DNA of 64,000 nucleotides from an uncultured Alphaproteobacteria bacterium (GTDB lineage Bacteria > Pseudomonadota > Alphaproteobacteria > Rhodobacterales > Rhodobacteraceae). Positions 1 through 6,950 of the stretch are shown piece by piece. The notes beneath the pieces were generated by a model that saw nothing but the letters and a program-made list of their open reading frames with translations, did not search any database and was not told the origin of the DNA. Position 1 is the stretch's first letter. Each line of letters starts with the position of its first letter. Position numbers and translations under genes: made by a program. The DNA lies in assembly GCA_902611605.1 (NCBI GenBank), contig CACMAH010000003.1:62001-126000 (forward strand), in the 5' to 3' direction.

Positions 1-2
1 CT

Positions 3-683
3 GCGCTGGCTTTTGCGTGTGCTTGTTCAGGTATAAAGTTTACTGCTGTATTTTCAGACGCATTTTCTCATTCGAAACAGCTTGCGATGGAGGCATTTGG
101 TGCAGAGGTTATTGTAGTTCCGTCCTACGGAAAAGGAATCTCACCAGAACTTATTAAAAAAATGAAAGAACTTGCTCATGAAAAAGTTGATAAAATAAAT
201 GGTTTTTATGCAGACCAATTTGGTTCAAAGGATGTAGTGCTTGGGTATCAACCAATGGGTTTTGAGATTGCTCAACAAATAGAAGGCAAAGTTGATTTGC
301 TTTGTGCATCGGTAGGAACTGGGGGAGCTCTGATGGGAACTCTCGAAGGGTTACATAAAAAAAATGAATTTCCAAATGTGATAGCTTTTGAACCGAGTCA
401 GTCTCCCTTGTTAACTAAAGGCTGTGGAGGATCTCATCAGGTTGAAGGTGTTGGGGTAGGCTTTTATCCTCCATTTTTAGACCCTAAACAAGTTAATCAA
501 TTTTATGCAGTAGATCAAGTCGAAGCTTTTGGAATGAGAAAAGTCCTTGCCCAAAAACATGGTATCTTCTGTGGCACATCAACGGGTATGAATGTTGTTG
601 GAGCAATTAAGCTTGCACGGGAGATGTCGCCCAAGCAAAATATTGTTACTTTTGGTTGCGATAGTGGTTTAAAGTACCTTTAA
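3..683 (+). CDS. PLP-dependent cysteine synthase-like enzyme (5' end cut by window)
   Basis: The reading frame is open from the first bases, so the N-terminus with the PLP lysine is outside the window; 226 residues are visible. The fold type II (cysteine synthase/cystathionine beta-synthase) family is shown by a phosphate-binding glycine loop GTGGALMG, the CGTSTGMN segment and the C-terminal DSGLKYL, which matches the SGxRYL end of O-acetylserine sulfhydrylases. The family makes cysteine from O-acetylserine and sulfide, or acts as a related lyase; the exact substrate cannot be read here. G+C is 43% and 47% in two 60-base lines counted by hand, well above the roughly 30% of the core genes, which suggests a different history. 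A short hairpin follows the stop. Confidence 0.85.
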   Translation, partial: ALAFACACSGIKFTAVFSDAFSHSKQLAMEAFGAEVIVVPSYGKGISPELIKKMKELAHEKVDKINGFYADQFGSKDVVLGYQPMGFEIAQQIEGKVDLLCASVGTGGALMGTLEGLHKKNEFPNVIAFEPSQSPLLTKGCGGSHQVEGVGVGFYPPFLDPKQVNQFYAVDQVEAFGMRKVLAQKHGIFCGTSTGMNVVGAIKLAREMSPKQNIVTFGCDSGLKYL

Positions 684-693
684 TCAAAATGCC

Positions 694-711
694 GCTTAAA
701 TTTATTTAAGC
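694..711. other. 8-bp inverted repeat after the cysteine synthase-like gene
   Basis: GCTTAAAT and ATTTAAGC are perfect inverted arms separated by two bases, 11 nt after the stop codon. No T-run follows, so a Rho-independent terminator is not well supported. The rest of 684-886 shows no gene or RNA that I can recognise. Confidence 0.35.
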
Positions 712-886
712 AGTCTAAGATACATAAATCAAACCGAGTATTTTGTTTCACAACTGATAATATTTTCCCCCAAAAGATAAGACAATGGTAAGACATGAAC
801 ATGTAACTGGTAGTTATCTACGCAAAGCATGAAAGGGATATAAGCAAGTTTACAAGGCTGACTATCTATGAAAAATTCTGGCACGA

Positions 887-930
887 TTTTGGGTGCCCTC
901 AAGGATATATCTTTGGGGTGGGTTTTATAT
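887..930 (+). repeat. G-rich interspersed repeat, copy A
   Basis: Carries the family core: TTTTGGGTGCCCTCAAGG, then ATATCTTTGGGGTGGGT and a TTTTAT tail. It lacks the left arm (AATAGGCTATGG) seen in copies C and F. Its right edge runs into the last codons of the SDR gene on the minus strand. Same orientation as all other copies. Confidence 0.75.
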
Positions 931-1653
931 GTGCATATCAGCTTTCTTCCATGGCGATCGTTGCGGCTGTATTAATATTTCAGTTGGACAGGCAGTTTCT
1001 GAAGTATTCAGAACAAAATTCACTACTTCAGCTATATCACTAGGTTGCATCATAAGTTCAGGATTTAATCTTTCAGGGTTAACCATAGAGGTATTAACAA
1101 ATCCTGGATTAATCGTGCAGACTTTCGTTCCATACTCTCTAATATCCTCAAATAATACTTCCATGTAACCATCAATAGCTCGTTTCTGAGACGTTTGGAT
1201 GCCTATACCAGTATGCGGAGCATCTCGTGAATTGATCCTAATTACTGCACCGCCAGAATTTTTATTTATTTCTTGAAGAACATTTCTTACAAAATGATAA
1301 GTACTACGCAAATTTATATCTATTATTTTATCCCAAATTTCTAGATCACATTCATCAGCTAAAGCTTTATTGTAATCTCCAGCACAATGAATAAGGTAAT
1401 TCAATCCACCAAGACTTTTAATTGCATTGTCTGAACATTGTTTAATTTCAGTCATATCTGAAATATCACAGGAAAACATAAAACAAGGGGTTCCATATGA
1501 AGAACAACTTGAAAAAACTTCATTAAGTTTTTCTTTACTTCGTCCAACTAAGAAACAATGAACGCCATTTTTTGAGAGCATCGATGCCACAGCACTTCCC
1601 ATTCCACCACTAGCTCCAATTATTAGGGCCTTTTTACCTATAAGATTGTTCAT
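925..1653 (-). CDS. short-chain dehydrogenase/reductase-like protein with atypical active site
   Basis: A 242-residue Rossmann protein of classical SDR length. The N-terminal cofactor loop GASGGMG (near residue 14) and the DINLRS asparagine (near 113) are present, and INPGFVNTSM sits at the usual PG position. In the catalytic segment the serine (INSRDA) and lysine (TSQKRA) are there, but the residue four before the lysine is Gln, where active SDRs have Tyr. The protein may therefore be inactive as an oxidoreductase or use another residue. A good ribosome site (AGGTAGGTGA) precedes the ATG. It lies between repeat copies A and B. Substrate unknown. Confidence 0.8.
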   Translation of the reverse strand: MNNLIGKKALIIGASGGMGSAVASMLSKNGVHCFLVGRSKEKLNEVFSSCSSYGTPCFMFSCDISDMTEIKQCSDNAIKSLGGLNYLIHCAGDYNKALADECDLEIWDKIIDINLRSTYHFVRNVLQEINKNSGGAVIRINSRDAPHTGIGIQTSQKRAIDGYMEVLFEDIREYGTKVCTINPGFVNTSMVNPERLNPELMMQPSDIAEVVNFVLNTSETACPTEILIQPQRSPWKKADMHI

Positions 1654-1727
1654 GTCACCTACCTTTTAATTCAATTGTGATTACAAATTTAAATTTTGAA
1701 CTATTTAATAGTTAATAATTATTTTTT

Positions 1728-1823
1728 CCAACCAAAATGTATGATTATTAGTACTTGCCAATAATAGGGGATGGTTTTTGGGGCACACCTACCCCAAAGG
1801 AAACGTCTTAGGGGTGGGTGATA
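1728..1823 (+). repeat. G-rich interspersed repeat, copy B (long form)
   Basis: Begins with CCAACCAAAATGT and TAGTACTTGCC, shared with copy F, then AATAATAGGGGATGG, TTTTTGGGG and the right core GTCTTAGGGGTGGGTG. In this copy CACCTACCCC and GGGGTGGGTG can form a 10-bp RNA stem with one G-U pair. It is the only copy without the central CCCTCAAGGATA block. The remaining 142 bases up to the next gene are AT-rich with no recognisable feature. Confidence 0.75.
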
Positions 1824-1965
1824 TAAAAACTATATTAACCTACTAAAAAAAGAGTACTTAGAGTTTTTTTATTATGAAGTTTTCTATTGTAAAACAAATT
1901 GGTTTAGATAATATTTTTTCTTAACCGTATTCCTTTATTAAATAAAAGTTGAGGACTTTAAAACA

Positions 1966-2319
1966 ATGTGTCAAAAACACTTTATTTGCACACTTACATT
2001 TTGTTCTGAGCAAACTCGCCGCTTATTTCTTACACCACCTGAAAATTTAAATCCGCCTTCTCAGAGACTTAATGAAAAAGAATGGAGCAAAGCTTCAAAA
2101 GGCTCTTATGCAACTTGCCTTCAAACTTGGGTCGGAAATGATGATTTCTTTTTTTGCCATTGGATTGCAGATGATGAGGAACAGATATATAAAAAGATAG
2201 AGGCATGGGAACTTGATGGTATAATCAATACTCTTATTCACCCAATGCACCGTTTTATGTCTGCTTATAGAAACTCTGATGAAATACAACAATTCCCTGA
2301 AACAGGGGATAAATGGTAA
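1966..2319 (+). CDS. hypothetical protein, 117 aa
   Basis: I do not recognise the family. The frame has a GAGGA ribosome site 10 nt before the ATG and ends between repeat copies B and C, so it looks like a real single-gene unit. The central stretch has an aromatic beta-strand (DDFFFCHWIAD) followed by DEEQIYKKIEAW, an acidic-helix pattern like that of small ferredoxin-fold dimeric alpha/beta-barrel proteins. No signal peptide or membrane segment is visible. The strand-then-DEE-helix pattern recurs in the neighbouring small proteins at 5306 and 5775. Function unknown. Confidence 0.65.
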   Translation: MCQKHFICTLTFCSEQTRRLFLTPPENLNPPSQRLNEKEWSKASKGSYATCLQTWVGNDDFFFCHWIADDEEQIYKKIEAWELDGIINTLIHPMHRFMSAYRNSDEIQQFPETGDKW

Positions 2320-2380
2320 AAATGATAATTTCATAATTTCTACTTTTTAGATTAAAGCTTTGATTAAGTGATCTGTTTCA

Positions 2381-2451
2381 AATAATAGGCTATGGTTTTT
2401 GGGGTACCCTCAAGGATAAGTATTAGAGGTGAATGTTATGATTGTTCAAAA
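2381..2451 (+). repeat. G-rich interspersed repeat, copy C
   Basis: Left arm AATAATAGGCTATGG, centre TTTTTGGGGTACCCTCAAGG, right arm AGGTGAATGTTATGATTGTT. It lies between two convergent genes (117 aa on plus, 102 aa on minus). Right arm diverges from the GGGGTGGG consensus to AGAGGTGAATG. Confidence 0.75.
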
Positions 2452-2485
2452 CATAGCTCAGGCTAAATTACCATGAATAAAAAGA

Positions 2486-2794
2486 TTAATTAATCTCTTT
2501 ATCTATCAAGAAAGTTTCATATCTATTTCTCTTTGGTATTTTTTTATCCCATTCTGCATTCTTAATTATTTGCATAGATTTTTTATATGACTTCTTATTT
2601 TTAAATAACAGAAAACCTATATGAGAAAATTTATTTTTTTTATTATTAATAACCCCTCGATGGGCACCCATCATGCCTGCCTTTTTTAACTTATCTAAAA
2701 TTTTAAGAAAATGTTTTTCATCCCTTTTTAAATGCTTTTTAAGATTATTTTCTGACTTAAATGTGTGTTTTGCAGTCCAGACATACTTGGGCAT
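2486..2794 (-). CDS. hypothetical basic protein, 102 aa
   Basis: Family not recognised. The ATG follows AGGAG at six bases, an excellent ribosome site. The protein is lysine-rich and contains a short MPKYVWTAKHTF start, a predicted helix with many KH residues, a GAHRG turn, and a strand-helix segment GFLLFKNKKSYKKSMQII. The alternating strand and helix layout and its size would fit a small alpha/beta-barrel (ferredoxin-like) protein, but that is inference from pattern only. It lies downstream of the cyclase gene on the same strand, 140 nt away, and the two may be co-transcribed. It is the only interval between repeats (C to D) that holds two genes. Confidence 0.6.
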   Translation of the reverse strand: MPKYVWTAKHTFKSENNLKKHLKRDEKHFLKILDKLKKAGMMGAHRGVINNKKNKFSHIGFLLFKNKKSYKKSMQIIKNAEWDKKIPKRNRYETFLIDKEIN

Positions 2795-2934
2795 TCATAG
2801 CTCCTGTAAAGATCTAATAATAATAATTTTGTTAATTTCTTTATAATAAAAAAAATTTAAGCACGTACTAAATACTATTTAGCAACCAAACCTACAAAAG
2901 TATATGAGCTAAATTCATTTAATCACATTAAACA

Positions 2935-4857
2935 TTATTTTTCTTCAAACCCATATTTTAAAAGAGTAGCTTTACTAAAAGAATCCCAATAAACCTGCTG
3001 ATTATATTTTGAGTGAAATTTAAATGGGATATTTAAATCATTACTATCATATATCTTAATAAGTTCTTTTACATGTTCTTCAGCTCCCTGAAAATCATTT
3101 TTTCCTTCCTTAATATTTGCAAGATGAATTTGATTCCAATGAAATGCTGGATTTTTAACTTTTCCCATTTCAAGTTCAGCTTTTTTAAATTCTTCCCAAA
3201 ATTGATACATTGTAGCTAAGGGATAATTAGAGGGAATAAGGTTGAGCTGATCTAATTTTTCTACTTCTATCAAAATATCATAAGCTTTTTTCCAGCGACA
3301 CATTCCATCTTTATACTCCCCAAGCTTAAGTTTTTTATCTCTATAATCAGATATTGTACATGTTCCACCCCATAGATAATGAGAAGCAGCATTACTTAAA
3401 TATCTTAGATCTCCATTTGATAAAAAAAAGATTTTATCATAAGTTTTATACATATTCTCCCAATCTTTTTTTTGGAAAGCTAAGTGCGCTTGCACGTCTA
3501 ATGCATCAAGATTATTTGGATCCAGAGATATTGCTTTATCTACTAGATGAGTTATTTCATTTATTGCATCTAATGAAGTTTCAAGAGAAAATGCACTCAT
3601 TTCAAAATTTTTAATTGAAGCTAAAATAGCGTAGAGGTCAGCAACATTTGGTTCTGATAAAATTGATTTTTTTAGGCATGCCTTCGCCTCTGGATACTTG
3701 CTAAAATTTATATTCCTAGATATTGAAGTTGCTTTAGTTAGACACTCATAAGTACTTAAGTCATTAATATTTTTTTTAGACGCTATTTTGAGAGTTTGTT
3801 GTTCTAATACATATCCCCTACCAATAAATTCATCAATAATTTCGTTGACTAATAAATCTTGAACATCAAAAATGTTTTCCACTTTATATTCTGCTTTATA
3901 AGTTTTACTCCATACGACTGATAAATTTTTACCATCCAGAATATTTATGTTTATCCGCAGTTTATTGTTTGCTTCTTGAATGTTTCCAGTAATTACAAAG
4001 CCAGCACCAATTTTTTTAACAACTTCTTTTAAATTATCTGGAACTTTCTGAAGAGGAAAAACATTTAATTTCATTAATGAATTATTCAAATTGCTAGTCA
4101 TATCAAAAAAAATACCTTGGGTAAGCGTTTTCAACAAATCATCTTTTGAAGCTGTAGTGAATGGGACTATAGCCAATGTATTGGAAGTAAATTTTAAGTT
4201 TTCACTGGTTTTTTCATTTTTGGATTGATTGTTGTATGTAAAAAATGCAGTAGCAAAACATATTATCAAAAAAGAAGCTGCTATAGCTAAAATAGGCCTA
4301 TTAGATTTTTGCGTTTTGAGTTTTCTTTTCTGTGATGGATCAAGAAGAATATCATAAGCGTGAAATTCATTTTTTTTCACCTTTTGAATACCTAAGTCAT
4401 TATATTGGTGAGACGTTTTTGCTTTTACCAAATCATAGATGTTTTTTGAAATAGTTATTCCACTTGTTTGAGCTAAAGCTTCTAATCTTGCTGCTATATT
4501 TACGCCATCACCAAGAAGATTTTCCTTCTCTTTAATAACATCTCCCATACTAATCCCTATTCTAAACTCTAAAGGGACTGTGATAATATCTGAGCTATTT
4601 CTTTTTTTAATATCCTTTTGAAAAGCTACAGCACATTCAACAGCTTCCACAGCACTTGGAAATTCAACAAAGAAAGAGTCTCCACCTGAATTAAAAAGAC
4701 GACCATCATGTTTTTTAATAACCCTTTGTAAAATAAGCTCACAAGCACGAAGATTTTTAACTGTTTCGCTTTCATTAGTCTCCATATGTTTGCTGTAGTT
4801 AACAACATCAGTAGCTAAAATAATTGCAACTTTACGATCTATTTCTTTTTTAGGCAT
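2935..4857 (-). CDS. class III adenylate/guanylate cyclase with membrane segment and TPR tail
   Basis: A 640-residue protein. Residues about 7-180 form the cyclase homology domain: TDVVNYS and GGDSFF supply the two metal aspartates, and NIAARLEAL supplies the Asn and Arg of the transition-state pair. The position that often carries a purine-selecting Lys is Asn (FNSGGD), so ATP versus GTP use is uncertain. One membrane span follows (about 188-208), then a TolB/FlgO-like domain (LAIVPF... VITGNI) and C-terminal TPR-like helices. This architecture is common among alphaproteobacterial signalling cyclases. It would make cAMP (or cGMP) from a membrane-bound enzyme with a probable periplasmic sensor part. 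Ribosome site GGAGAGG is present. Confidence 0.88.
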   Translation of the reverse strand: MPKKEIDRKVAIILATDVVNYSKHMETNESETVKNLRACELILQRVIKKHDGRLFNSGGDSFFVEFPSAVEAVECAVAFQKDIKKRNSSDIITVPLEFRIGISMGDVIKEKENLLGDGVNIAARLEALAQTSGITISKNIYDLVKAKTSHQYNDLGIQKVKKNEFHAYDILLDPSQKRKLKTQKSNRPILAIAASFLIICFATAFFTYNNQSKNEKTSENLKFTSNTLAIVPFTTASKDDLLKTLTQGIFFDMTSNLNNSLMKLNVFPLQKVPDNLKEVVKKIGAGFVITGNIQEANNKLRININILDGKNLSVVWSKTYKAEYKVENIFDVQDLLVNEIIDEFIGRGYVLEQQTLKIASKKNINDLSTYECLTKATSISRNINFSKYPEAKACLKKSILSEPNVADLYAILASIKNFEMSAFSLETSLDAINEITHLVDKAISLDPNNLDALDVQAHLAFQKKDWENMYKTYDKIFFLSNGDLRYLSNAASHYLWGGTCTISDYRDKKLKLGEYKDGMCRWKKAYDILIEVEKLDQLNLIPSNYPLATMYQFWEEFKKAELEMGKVKNPAFHWNQIHLANIKEGKNDFQGAEEHVKELIKIYDSNDLNIPFKFHSKYNQQVYWDSFSKATLLKYGFEEK

Positions 4858-4978
4858 TAACCTCTCCAGTTAAAAAGAATGTTATGGAAACCTCATAACC
4901 ACTTCAAATAAAACGTAACGTAATTATTGATTAATTAATAATATTTTGCCTTGACATAAAAAAAAAGAATATATCAGA

Positions 4979-5011
4979 AGAAAGCTTTTAGGTTATATTA
5001 ATAAGCTTTCT
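4979..5011. repeat. perfect 9-bp inverted repeat upstream of the cyclase
   Basis: AGAAAGCTT and AAGCTTTCT are exact inverted arms with a 15-nt spacer, 122 nt upstream of the cyclase start in the 448-base gap 4858-5305. It could be a transcription factor operator or an RNA hairpin; no T-run follows. The rest of that gap holds repeat copy D and a weak AT-rich hairpin at 5199-5226. Confidence 0.45.
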
Positions 5012-5080
5012 AAATGAATTTTTAATGGTAAGCGAAAGAGCAGTATACAACAAATTTAATTAATAAAGAATTATTAATCG

Positions 5081-5168
5081 CTAACAAAAGGCTTTGGTTT
5101 TTGGGGTGCCCTCATGGATATGTCTTAGGGGTGGGTGTTATGATTGTTATGTTTGTTATGTTCAACAC
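5081..5168 (+). repeat. G-rich interspersed repeat, copy D
   Basis: CTAACAAAAGGCTTTGG, TTTTTGGGGTGCCCTCATGG, then GTCTTAGGGGTGGGTG and TTATGATTGTTATG. Similarity to copy F continues into TTCAACAC, with ten extra bases (GTTTGTTATG-like) inserted, so the unit extends further right than in C or E. Confidence 0.8.
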
Positions 5169-5182
5169 AAACAAATTTTTTT
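5150..5182 (+). terminator. possible Rho-independent terminator at the end of repeat copy D
   Basis: TGTTTGT (5150-5156) and ACAAACA (5167-5173) form a perfect 7-bp stem with a 10-nt loop, followed by AATTTTTTT. The stem is AT-rich and weak. No plus-strand gene ends just upstream, so its purpose would be to shield the next gene from read-through. Confidence 0.3.
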
Positions 5183-5305
5183 ATGAGTATTTATTAATTT
5201 ATAAAAGGTTCAAATATCCTTTATAACTTTAATCAATAAATTGAAGACGTTCTAATTTTATCATAAGCTAAAATAGGACTGCTAAATTCTTAAAAGGTGT
5301 TATTT

Positions 5306-5620
5306 ATGGATAAAGACAATTATTTTTCTTCTGCAATTGTGACCTTTCCTTCAGAAGGTGATTATAAATTATGGTCAGATAAATTTGAATTATTTAATAC
5401 GGATAAATCAAAAGAATTTTTAAGAAAATCAGGCCAATTAAATGTTAGTTGTATTCGTATTGCTGATGAAACCCTTGTAAAAATTTTGATTATTTGGGAG
5501 TATGAGGATGAAGAGGCCTTTGTTCGATGTCAGAAACTTTGGTCAAAGTGGGGAGATATTGCTCAAGAATTTGTTTCCAAAATAGTTTTCAACAGAGGAA
5601 AGAAATTTTATAGTTGGTAA
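5306..5620 (+). CDS. hypothetical protein, 104 aa, related to the next gene
   Basis: The ATG at 5306 is preferred over a GTG at 5297 because AAAAGG lies eight bases before it. The family is not recognised. The second half contains WEYEDEEAFVRCQKLW; the next gene product has FSYRDEKAFVACQKIL at the same relative place, so the two are probably diverged duplicates. A strand followed by an acidic helix start and an A-F-V-x-C-Q-K helix suggests a ferredoxin-like alpha/beta fold, by pattern only. No signal peptide. Its stop codon is directly abutted by repeat copy E. Function unknown. Confidence 0.65.
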   Translation: MDKDNYFSSAIVTFPSEGDYKLWSDKFELFNTDKSKEFLRKSGQLNVSCIRIADETLVKILIIWEYEDEEAFVRCQKLWSKWGDIAQEFVSKIVFNRGKKFYSW

Positions 5621-5671
5621 TGTTCTCATCCTATAGGATATGTATTAGGGTTGGGTTTATGATTGTTATTT
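5621..5671 (+). repeat. G-rich interspersed repeat, copy E (short form)
   Basis: Begins at the base after the preceding stop codon. It contains the perfect 12-bp palindrome ATCCTATAGGAT, then ATGTATTAGGGTTGGGT and TTATGATTGTTATTTTG. The left arm and first G-run are missing, so this copy is truncated by, or joined to, the preceding gene. Confidence 0.7.
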
Positions 5672-5774
5672 TGAAAAAGTAAACCTAAGACCTTTATTTT
5701 TTGTATTACAGTATTTTATACTTATTCCAGAAATATCATTTTATTTATGAGAAAAACTAAAATTAGAGGAAGTG

Positions 5775-6095
5775 ATGAAAGCAAAATTAATGAGTTATAA
5801 TCAAATTGATTTTCAATCTAAAGCACATATGAAGAGCATGATCAAAGATATAGAGGAACAAGTTGAAAAATATGGTTCTCAAATGAGGAAAGCTGGATTA
5901 GTATCTTTTGTTCTTACACAAATTTGGAATAAACAGGGAAAGTTTAGACTTGGTAGTCACTTTTCATATAGAGATGAAAAAGCATTTGTAGCATGTCAAA
6001 AAATTCTCAATGGAATACCTCAAGATGAAGATAATCCAACTGTAACAAATGCTGACAGAGGTATTGTTCTATTAAACTTTGGAGATGAACAATAA
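5775..6095 (+). CDS. hypothetical protein, 106 aa, related to the previous gene
   Basis: The ATG at 5775 follows GAGGAAG and is preferred over the adjacent GTG at 5772. The family is not recognised. It shares the Y-x-D-E-x-A-F-V-x-C-Q-K motif with the product of the gene at 5306 and has a similar length, but the N-terminal halves differ strongly. A central segment FVLTQIWNKQGKFRLGSHFS looks like a beta hairpin. No signal peptide or membrane segment. It sits alone between repeat copies E and F. Function unknown; the paired occurrence hints at duplication together with the repeat unit. Confidence 0.65.
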   Translation: MKAKLMSYNQIDFQSKAHMKSMIKDIEEQVEKYGSQMRKAGLVSFVLTQIWNKQGKFRLGSHFSYRDEKAFVACQKILNGIPQDEDNPTVTNADRGIVLLNFGDEQ

Positions 6096-6136
6096 TAAAT
6101 AAGATTTAATGTAGCCGTTGGATTATCAGAAATTTC

Positions 6137-6247
6137 ACCAACCAAAATGTGTGAGCAGTAGTACTTACTAACAATAGGCTATGGTTTTTTGGGTATCCTT
6201 AAGGATATATCTTGGGGGTGGGTATTATGATTGTTATATTCAACACC
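6137..6247 (+). repeat. G-rich interspersed repeat, copy F (most complete)
   Basis: Shares CCAACCAAAATGT and TAGTACTT with copy B, then ACTAACAATAGGCTATGG, TTTTTTGGG, a perfect 14-bp palindrome TATCCTTAAGGATA, the right core ATCTTGGGGGTGGGT, and TTATGATTGTTAT followed by TTCAACAC as in copy D. It is the best reference copy for building a family alignment. Confidence 0.8.
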
Positions 6248-6325
6248 ATTTATAGTTTTTCTTCACAAACTCTCTAGCTAAGACTTGTACCTTATAAATT
6301 TGGGTGGCTATGGAAATTATGGTTT

Positions 6326-6763
6326 TTAATTAATTGATGGAATTAAACTATAAAGGGTTTTCCTTTGTTCTGATGAGGCTACTCGATATTTATTGAAGAA
6401 ATAAAGTTTACTGAACATATTTTGATATGCCCCACCTACATCTCTTTGAAAAATTTTTGTATGGTTTTTTATCCCAGATTCAGAGTGATACCTTTCTATA
6501 ATTACATAATATACATGACCAGAAGCCTCATCACTCTTTGTTATAGTTAAACTCTCTAATCCATCTTTTTCATCTGCTCCCATAGGATGGGTATCTTTGA
6601 TCCAGTTCCCCCATTCTACCAACCATTTGTCTACATATTCAATCTCTTCAACAGGTACTTTAAGTACTGCTCCCCAACCAGTTTTAGGAATATCGTCAGA
6701 AGAGTAAACTGGAAAACTCATTAAAATTGCTAATAAAAAAGAGAAAATTGGTTTTAAAATCAT
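6326..6763 (-). CDS. small exported protein of unknown function, 145 aa
   Basis: Residues 1-22 form a signal peptide (basic start, hydrophobic FSFLLAILMSF, likely cut after VYSSD or just before), so the product is probably periplasmic. The mature part is about 120 residues, rich in aromatic residues, with WGAVLKVPVEEIEYVDKWL and a later strand GHVYYVIIERYHS. I do not recognise the family. Size and strand-helix alternation resemble single-domain alpha/beta-barrel proteins. An AAAGG ribosome site lies about ten bases before the ATG. It is alone between repeat copies F and G. Confidence 0.65.
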   Translation of the reverse strand: MILKPIFSFLLAILMSFPVYSSDDIPKTGWGAVLKVPVEEIEYVDKWLVEWGNWIKDTHPMGADEKDGLESLTITKSDEASGHVYYVIIERYHSESGIKNHTKIFQRDVGGAYQNMFSKLYFFNKYRVASSEQRKTLYSLIPSIN

Positions 6764-6880
6764 AGTATCAAACCTTTAATTAGATTAAATATTTTTATCG
6801 TACGATGATTATACATAAAATATAATTTAGCTATGATAACCTTACGTAATTAACTAAATGTATTTTGGAAGAATACGTTA

Positions 6881-6926
6881 AAGGAGATGTCTTAGGGGTG
6901 AATGTCATATGTGTCATAACTGTCAT
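6881..6926 (+). repeat. G-rich interspersed repeat, copy G (right half only) with triple TGTCAT
   Basis: AAGGAGATGTCTTAGGGGTG followed by AATGTCAT matches the right half of the family, closest to copy C. Three TGTCAT hexamers start at 6903, 6912 and 6921, exactly nine bases apart. The left half is absent. This is the last copy before the core genes start. Confidence 0.6.
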
Positions 6927-6950
6927 TTTGGAAATTAAAAATCCAAATCT

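Noticed and set aside
893-1168. Plus-strand frame of 91 codons opposite the SDR gene
   Set aside because: Shadow of the SDR reading frame; no family features and the minus-strand gene has clear SDR motifs.
1875-1925. A 16-codon frame after repeat copy B
   Set aside because: No ribosome site, very short, low-complexity AT-rich sequence.
4951-4980. TTGACA that could be a -35 box
   Set aside because: No acceptable -10 box at 16-18 bases downstream, and no plus-strand gene close by.
5199-5226. GGTTCAAAT in a hairpin, resembling a tRNA T-arm
   Set aside because: Loop is nine bases, stem has a bulge, and no acceptor, D or anticodon arms surround it; treated as an AT-rich hairpin only.
887-6926. 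CRISPR array or classical integron
   Set aside because: Spacing is irregular and gene-sized, repeats are divergent, no cas or integrase gene is present, and the ends do not follow the attC core-site pattern convincingly.
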